DNA of 11,535 nt from an uncultured Desulfobacterales bacterium. GTDB taxonomy: Bacteria; Desulfobacterota; Desulfobacteria; Desulfobacterales; JAFDCJ01. The DNA is taken from contig CALZJV010000267.1 in NCBI GenBank assembly GCA_945787595.1, positions 1 to 11,535 of the forward strand, given 5' to 3'. How positions within the stretch are numbered: the first letter of the stretch is position 1; each line of letters opens with the position of its first letter. The position numbers and the translations under genes are program-made. Under the pieces are notes generated by a model. That model was not told where the DNA came from. It worked only from the letters and a program-made list of their open reading frames with translations, and did no database searches. Below are positions 7,185 through 11,535 of this stretch, one piece after another.

Positions 7185-9010
7185 TCGAGCCTTTTAAACA
7201 GCTCTTTTATGTCGAGCAGTCCAGATCCGAACCCGGGATCCCACTTGCCATTAGTGTGTCCTTGAGGTGTTCGGGCGCTCTTGGTTAGCAATTCACGTAC
7301 GTCCTGCGGGGTCAAAGTCTTGCATCGCTGGAGCATCAGCGCCACCACACCGGCAACGAACGGCGTCGACATGCTGGTGCCCTGTAACGCCAGGTATGGT
7401 TCTGTCTCGTGGTGTCTCGGGCGGAAGTGATCGGCCGTGGCCATTTCACTGTCCGACGCCAGTGCGGCGGTGATATACTGACCCGGCGCTACGATATCCG
7501 GTTTTTTCGAATCTGTACGCGTCGGCCCGCGACTTGAGAACGGCGAGAGATCACCAACACGGAGTGCGGTTTTTATGTTCTCGATTGGGGCCGTAACTTC
7601 GGGCTGGGAAACAAAGGAGCCGACCACGATCGCCTCTTCAACAGTCGCCGGCATACCGACAGTGCAATCACTAGTCGGGTCGCCCAGAAATAGATGGGCT
7701 GTGGTTGCGGGTTCATCGGTCCCGCTCCAGGCGTGTATCTGTCCGTCCTCGACGACGATTCCACGGATACGTATTCGCCAAATATGGTTCAGCCGTCCGT
7801 TGTAAATCCTGAGGGAGACCCGTGTGTCTCCATTTGCTCGCATACCTTGACTGAGCCTGAATTCGCCGAACACTGTCAACAGCGGATCTTGGAGAGAGTG
7901 AGGGTACTGGGCCCGATCAGGGGTTTCCACCAGGGCTTCAACCCTATCGTCTCCTGGAATCCAGACCTCGACCCATTGGTAGCTATCGTCGCCGACGCGA
8001 ACCGGAATCACGGTTTCCTCGTCCTTTTTCACCTGGCCTTTCCAGTGGATGCCGTCTTCCGCTTCATTACCGGCGGCTACGACAACGATTCGACCCTCAC
8101 CCGATTGACGTTCGATCGTTTTCTCGACTGCGGATGTACCGTCGTGGGGGCCAAAATGGCTTCCGTAGCTGAGGCTGATGACAGCAGGCCGGTCCTTGGC
8201 CAGCTCGAAGAAGTTCTCAATACCCCATTTTACCGGCGTATTCGTGTAACGGGTCGTGCCCAGGGCCATTATCGTTGCTTCAGGCGCGACACCCTGGAAC
8301 TTATAGTGCTTAGACGCGCGTCCATTTCCTGCAGCGATCGACATACAATGCGTGCCGTGTCCCCTTGGGTCCCGGTGTGCAATGTATTTGCTCCCATTTA
8401 GGGCTTTATTGATATCATCAGCGTCGTAATCGTGCTGCGGTTTCTGGCGCCCGATCCTGAAACCCGTCCCTCCATCGTCGGGGCCGTCTTCCCCCTCGTC
8501 GCCCCACCAGGCGTAGCGTGCGACCCGGGTCTTGCCGTCGGAATGACGGAAATCCCCATGCCACCAATCGAGTCCGGAGTCGACCGTTGCGATAACAACG
8601 TTCTTACCCGTTAATGGTTCATTCGATATAGGTAGTTTTGGTCTGAAGTCGGTAAGACCGACCTCAGAACGCGCATGGTTCAACCGCGGGATTAGAAGCT
8701 CCGCAGGTATTTCCACCGACTCTATCCCTGTGAGTTTTTCGATTTCCCGCAGTTTCTTCAGCGGCAGCGTTACCAACAATACCCCCTTTGCACCTGAGAC
8801 CTCAAATTCTTTCAAGCGCAGCCACTCACTGACCTCTTCGTGTTTTCCGGGATCAGTTACAACAGTCACCATGATTTTATCGTCAAGACCGATCAGCCGT
8901 GTCTCCCGTCCGGGCGCCCTAACCCTGGATTGTGCACCTTCTTTCTCCAGCGAGGCCAGCAGACCACGGAGCTCAAGATCCAAAACGCTTCTTTCGTCTA
9001 AATCTGTCAT
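7175..9010 (-). CDS. Subtilisin-like S8 serine protease, probable leader or maturation peptidase
   Basis: This is a 611-aa serine endopeptidase. Counting from the upstream GTG at 9016, the catalytic Asp is D146 (TVDSG), His is H220 (GHGTH), the oxyanion Asn is N317 (AAGNE) and the nucleophile is S548 (GTSMSTP), so the set is complete. Residues about 45-120 resemble an I9-type prodomain. Between the Asn and Ser blocks lies an insertion of about 130-150 residues rich in beta strands (about 330-470), reminiscent of the jelly-roll insertion of Csp-type subtilases. I see no signal peptide or membrane segment, so it probably acts in the cytoplasm. I chose ATG 9010 because AGGAGG (9021-9016) lies five bases upstream; the GTG at 9016 overlaps that site. 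It starts 28 nt after the TfuA stop and overlaps the next gene. Its place between TfuA and GNAT suggests it cleaves the modified precursor. A general stress protease is less likely. Confidence 0.92.
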   Translation of the reverse strand: MTDLDERSVLDLELRGLLASLEKEGAQSRVRAPGRETRLIGLDDKIMVTVVTDPGKHEEVSEWLRLKEFEVSGAKGVLLVTLPLKKLREIEKLTGIESVEIPAELLIPRLNHARSEVGLTDFRPKLPISNEPLTGKNVVIATVDSGLDWWHGDFRHSDGKTRVARYAWWGDEGEDGPDDGGTGFRIGRQKPQHDYDADDINKALNGSKYIAHRDPRGHGTHCMSIAAGNGRASKHYKFQGVAPEATIMALGTTRYTNTPVKWGIENFFELAKDRPAVISLSYGSHFGPHDGTSAVEKTIERQSGEGRIVVVAAGNEAEDGIHWKGQVKKDEETVIPVRVGDDSYQWVEVWIPGDDRVEALVETPDRAQYPHSLQDPLLTVFGEFRLSQGMRANGDTRVSLRIYNGRLNHIWRIRIRGIVVEDGQIHAWSGTDEPATTAHLFLGDPTSDCTVGMPATVEEAIVVGSFVSQPEVTAPIENIKTALRVGDLSPFSSRGPTRTDSKKPDIVAPGQYITAALASDSEMATADHFRPRHHETEPYLALQGTSMSTPFVAGVVALMLQRCKTLTPQDVRELLTKSARTPQGHTNGKWDPGFGSGLLDIKELFKRLECR

Positions 9011-9015
9011 GACCA

Positions 9016-9021
9016 CCTCCT
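9016..9021 (-). promoter_or_regulatory. Shine-Dalgarno site deciding the protease start
   Basis: AGGAGG on the minus strand, five bases before ATG 9010. It excludes the GTG at 9016 as the start because that codon overlaps the site. Confidence 0.85.
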
Positions 9022-9038
9022 ATTTGTTTTCGGAACCG

Positions 9039-9800
9039 TTAACGCTCGTCTCGGCAGCCGGTTCGGACTGCTGAAACACTGCGCGCGCGCTGCCAGGCAG
9101 TCGTCTGTTCGAGCTCATATGCCACGGGTTGGCGCGGCCGCCCATCCCTCAGATAGTCATTGACCAGGCCGATCAGCTCGAGTGCGTCGGCGCGCTTGAC
9201 CGAAGTCCGGCCCCCATTGTCAAACCACACCTGAAAACGGGTGATTGCTCCTGGCGCTAAGCCGTTTGCACGCGCAAGATCAAAGATCTGCGGATAAGTT
9301 CTCTGTCTATAGTGAAGGTGTTTGGCAGTGCGCTCTAAGGCCGTCGCTGAAGAGCGCTCTATGACGCCGGCAGTGACCGCCCGCTGCAAGGTCGCCCGTA
9401 TGTCGACCATCGCTTCGGTGATCTGAGCATAGTGCTCTGAGGCAGCGCCCAAGTGCATCACCGTCACCTCGTCGTCGTCTTCAAGCAAGCCGTCACGAAA
9501 GGCCTCAAAAACACGGCCGACACCGATCATACCGAAGGCCTCGAGCTCAGCGGCCCGCAGTGCACCCATGCTTGCCGCACCGATGACATGGGTCCTGTGG
9601 GTGAGTGCCCACAACACCTCCTTGTGCCACACAGAGGGCACCCAGTCGAAGTAGCCGTCAATCAAGCCAATGACCCCGAAACCCTCTGCCGCGGCCCGAT
9701 ACAAGTCGCCCTGGGACGCCGGTGGCCGCCACTCGGCAACCGTGACTCGACGTACCTCGTTCGGCGGCAGGCTCGGTCCCGAAAAAACGACGGCCTTCAT
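9039..9800 (-). CDS. tfuA: TfuA-like protein, YcaO partner
   Basis: This 253-aa protein has the TfuA core. The signature runs from IDGYFDWVPSVWHKEVLWAL (47-66) through GAASMGALRAAEL (74-86) to GMIGVGRVFEAF (90-101) and DDDEVTVMH (108-116). TfuA proteins work with YcaO enzymes. In methanogens the pair thioamidates methyl-coenzyme M reductase, and in thioviridamide-type pathways it thioamidates a precursor peptide; TfuA is thought to deliver or release sulfide. The family name comes from trifolitoxin loci of Rhizobium. I chose ATG 9800: it overlaps the YcaO stop as ATGA (9797-9800), has GGAGA upstream, and starts exactly at the conserved MKAVVFSGPSLP. The longer frame back to 9977 reads YcaO sequence in another frame. 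Tight coupling with the YcaO gene suggests equal production of both proteins. Confidence 0.95.
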   Translation of the reverse strand: MKAVVFSGPSLPPNEVRRVTVAEWRPPASQGDLYRAAAEGFGVIGLIDGYFDWVPSVWHKEVLWALTHRTHVIGAASMGALRAAELEAFGMIGVGRVFEAFRDGLLEDDDEVTVMHLGAASEHYAQITEAMVDIRATLQRAVTAGVIERSSATALERTAKHLHYRQRTYPQIFDLARANGLAPGAITRFQVWFDNGGRTSVKRADALELIGLVNDYLRDGRPRQPVAYELEQTTAWQRARSVSAVRTGCRDER

Positions 9801-11086
9801 AGCCAGTTTTCTCCTGCCGCCCGGGCCCTCGGACCCAATGCATAGTCCTCGATCCCGATACTGTCCTCCAAACCCGGGACGACGACCCGCACAACCGGAA
9901 TCGAGTACTCGGGCAGGGTAAGGTTGACAACGAGAACCCGATCCAAACCAGCACGGCATACCCGCTGCAACAACCACTGCAGGTCATCGACGAGGGTCTC
10001 ACCGTCGTAGTTCGGTACGTCGGTGAAGTTACAGCCACAGGGCTCCTCGAGGATGATTTGACGCTGCCTGGCAACCGCATACTCGGGCGGCGAGCGGTAT
10101 CCAGCGCGTTGCAAATCGTCACGCGAACCGGCGATTCGAGTGAGGCGATGCTGGGCCGCCTCGGTTAGCGCACGCGCCAGCGACACCCTCCGATCAGCAT
10201 GGCACCCGGCACCGGTGTATCGGTGCCGGTCCAAGGTCCCATCATCGACCATGGCGGTAACGTCGCAGCGAAACGCCGCCACGCCGATGTCACTCGTTAC
10301 GTTCCATATCGCGGTCGCGAACCCTGCCGTATGGAATTTGTCCAGCAGCTCGAGACAGAGCTTATCATTAACAGTCGCCAAGTCGAGTCGGGTCCGTTGC
10401 CGGCTCCAAGGAAACGAATTCGCCTCGCCCCACAGGGTTCGAGCATCCCGCTCAATGACTTCGCAGAGCCCATGGATGATCGCCTCATGCATGTGATTGC
10501 CGGCGGCCAGACCATTGGATGTGGCGAGGAAACACCCGGACCCCGGCGGCGCCGGTTGAGTAAAGCGGGTGTGTACCACCTCGTGAGGAAGCCAGACGCA
10601 CTCTTCGTTCAACAGGTCCCAAGACAACACCCAGTTCAAATGGCGGTCGGATGTATATTGGGATCGGGTAGTTTTGGGAAGATTCTCGACCCTGGCAACC
10701 GCTATCTCGCTATGCGCCAAAGTATCAAAACTTGCCCAGGTTCGCTCCAGATGATCACGCTCAGCATGAAAACCTTCGACAGCCTCCATGATTGCCGAGG
10801 CTTTCGCGGCATTCAGTGTCGCGCCCTTGCCCTGAGCCACGGACACGGACCGTGAATTGGGACGAATTGCCGCCGCGACGGGAATGCCAATGACGTCGAG
10901 ACCGGTGACATTGGCGACCCGTGTGATGGCAAACCGCTCCAGCAACGGCTCGACGACCGCCAACGTTTGCTCAGGCGCGACGCTGCGATGGGTTCCGAGC
11001 CGGAATGCCTTGGTTAGGCAATCTTTGCCGCGCTCATCATGCACGGAGTATCGCATGGAGAGGTATAAGGCGCTGTCAATGACCAT
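9797..11086 (-). CDS. YcaO-domain peptide-backbone-activating enzyme (predicted thioamide or azoline synthetase)
   Basis: This 429-aa enzyme uses ATP to phosphorylate a backbone amide oxygen of a peptide so that a nucleophile can attack. All three ATP/Mg signatures are present: SVAQGKG with SAIMEAVEGFHAE (82-88 and 97-109), EAIIHGLCEVIERD (201-214), and QHRLTRIAGSRDD (312-324). There is no fused E1-like or F-protein domain, and the C-terminus (RARAAGENWL) lacks the PxPxP ending typical of azoline-forming YcaO proteins. With TfuA directly coupled downstream, thioamide formation is the most likely chemistry. The alternative is a trifolitoxin-like modification. The start ATG 11086 has no clear Shine-Dalgarno site; an in-frame TGA lies a short way upstream and no better start is seen. 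GC content is higher than in the left part of the window. Confidence 0.95.
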   Translation of the reverse strand: MVIDSALYLSMRYSVHDERGKDCLTKAFRLGTHRSVAPEQTLAVVEPLLERFAITRVANVTGLDVIGIPVAAAIRPNSRSVSVAQGKGATLNAAKASAIMEAVEGFHAERDHLERTWASFDTLAHSEIAVARVENLPKTTRSQYTSDRHLNWVLSWDLLNEECVWLPHEVVHTRFTQPAPPGSGCFLATSNGLAAGNHMHEAIIHGLCEVIERDARTLWGEANSFPWSRQRTRLDLATVNDKLCLELLDKFHTAGFATAIWNVTSDIGVAAFRCDVTAMVDDGTLDRHRYTGAGCHADRRVSLARALTEAAQHRLTRIAGSRDDLQRAGYRSPPEYAVARQRQIILEEPCGCNFTDVPNYDGETLVDDLQWLLQRVCRAGLDRVLVVNLTLPEYSIPVVRVVVPGLEDSIGIEDYALGPRARAAGENWL

Positions 11087-11157
11087 AATCGTCGATCGTT
11101 CGGCGGCCGATCCATGTCTCGCTCACGCATCGACCGATGGCCGCGATTAGCCGCGCA

Positions 11158-11163
11158 ATTATA
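11158..11163 (-). promoter_or_regulatory. Possible internal promoter (-10 box) before the YcaO gene
   Basis: A perfect TATAAT lies on the minus strand in the 161-bp gap between the precursor and YcaO genes, about 70 nt before ATG 11086. No good -35 box is seen at the right distance. The same bases also form a small hairpin GCAAT-ATA-ATTGC. An internal promoter would allow separate expression of peptide and enzymes. Confidence 0.3.
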
Positions 11164-11247
11164 TTGCCACAAAATTCCTGACACCATTAGCCATCAAACC
11201 GGATAACTTACGAGTCCTTGAACTTGATAACGTTGCAGCCGTGCGGA

Positions 11248-11463
11248 TCAGCTCACTAGCTTCTCATGATTGGTACCAGCTTCTGGTTCCGTGATGTCAT
11301 CACCCAAGACAGCGTTTTGTACCCCGATCATTGGCATTGCGAAGGTGAGCGAAGTGATCATTCTTGAACGCTCCGCTCCTGTAAGCTCTTTGATCGTTAG
11401 TGCTTCCACATCGGCCACAAACACCTCGTCGGAATTGCTACGAACTACAAGTTTTCTTGCCAT
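11248..11463 (-). CDS. Candidate RiPP precursor peptide, 71 aa
   Basis: I do not recognise a named family. The ORF begins MARKLVVRSNSDEVFVADVE and ends EPEAGTNHEKLVS. It has one of the strongest ribosome-binding sites in the window (AAGGAGGG, nine bases before ATG 11463), which supports it as a real, highly translated gene. It is the first gene of the YcaO-TfuA cluster, on the same strand, 161 bp upstream. A charged N-terminal half (1-34, with acidic VADVEALTIKELTGAER at 16-32) would suit a leader. A hydrophobic stretch TSLTFAMPMIGVQNAVL (37-53) and a GDD (54-56) precede a polar C-terminus with Thr58, Thr64 and Ser71. There is no Cys, Trp or Tyr. The core could be the hydrophobic stretch or the C-terminal tail. 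An alternative is a small accessory protein; the LTGAER motif also occurs in unrelated small proteins. Confidence 0.6.
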   Translation of the reverse strand: MARKLVVRSNSDEVFVADVEALTIKELTGAERSRMITSLTFAMPMIGVQNAVLGDDITEPEAGTNHEKLVS

Positions 11464-11471
11464 TTGTCGAC

Positions 11472-11479
11472 TCCCTCCT
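11472..11479 (-). promoter_or_regulatory. Shine-Dalgarno site of the candidate precursor peptide
   Basis: AAGGAGGG on the minus strand, ending about nine bases before ATG 11463. It predicts strong translation, as expected for a peptide needed in excess over its modifying enzymes. No convincing promoter is seen between here and the window edge at 11535; it may lie outside. Confidence 0.75.
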
Positions 11480-11535
11480 TAAAGTGAAAATAACAAAGTC
11501 TTGTCAGTTGGCCACAGATTAGTTGAAAAGGATAA

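Noticed and set aside
7694..8401. 235-aa plus-strand ORF opposite the protease
   Set aside because: It is the antisense shadow of a GC-rich gene with a complete catalytic set; no ribosome-binding site or motif supports it.
9801..9977. Longer TfuA start at 9977
   Set aside because: The added 59 residues are the YcaO coding region in a different frame; the conserved TfuA start and ATGA overlap point to 9800.
10199..10855. 218-aa plus-strand ORF opposite the YcaO gene
   Set aside because: It is antisense to conserved YcaO motifs and its own translation shows no recognisable domain.
11270..11482. 70-aa plus-strand ORF opposite the candidate precursor
   Set aside because: It has no good ribosome-binding site, whereas the minus-strand ORF has a strong one and fits the cluster direction.

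Overview
The window looks like chromosomal DNA from a Gram-negative, probably strictly anaerobic bacterium. A sulfate-reducing-type Desulfobacterota (former Deltaproteobacteria) is the best guess. The reasons are a multi-cluster iron-sulfur flavoprotein of the NuoG/GltD kind, a dihydroorotate-dehydrogenase-like gene of the anaerobe type, and an A/C-rich then G/T-rich intergenic repeat of a style I associate with such genomes. This is inference from gene content; there is no rRNA or other taxonomic marker here.

Left part (1-4053, plus strand): a leader with a large branched palindrome (152-236); an 840-aa flavoprotein (259-2781) combining a NuoG-like iron-sulfur front, a GltD-like FAD/NAD(P) body and a C-terminal domain that looks like a degenerate GIY-YIG nuclease fold; an intrinsic terminator (about 2817-2852); a 200-bp AT-rich intergenic element with inverted-repeat character; and a dihydroorotate-dehydrogenase-like gene (3155-4053) broken by an internal, frame-shifting deletion.

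Middle part (4054-6264): a stretch with little recognisable content, an unrecognised 90-codon ORF that may be a gene remnant, and a minus-strand class III nucleotide cyclase (4492-6264) with TolB/FlgO-like and TPR regions. Its base-recognition residues appear charge-swapped.

Right part (6470-11463, all minus strand): a compact RiPP-type biosynthetic cluster, the most interesting item in the window. In transcription order it has a 71-aa candidate precursor peptide with a strong Shine-Dalgarno site and no cysteine; a YcaO enzyme with all its ATP-binding signatures; a TfuA protein translationally coupled to it by an ATGA overlap; a cytoplasmic-looking subtilisin-type protease with a complete catalytic set; a RimJ/RimL-type GNAT acetyltransferase; and an intrinsic terminator (6470-6491). 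YcaO plus TfuA is the pair known for backbone thioamidation (methyl-coenzyme M reductase; thioviridamide-type peptides) and is also related to trifolitoxin loci. The simplest model is that YcaO/TfuA modify the precursor backbone, the protease removes the leader and the acetyltransferase caps or detoxifies the product. No exporter or separate immunity gene is seen. The precursor assignment and the chemistry are inferences; the YcaO, TfuA, S8 and GNAT family calls are solid.
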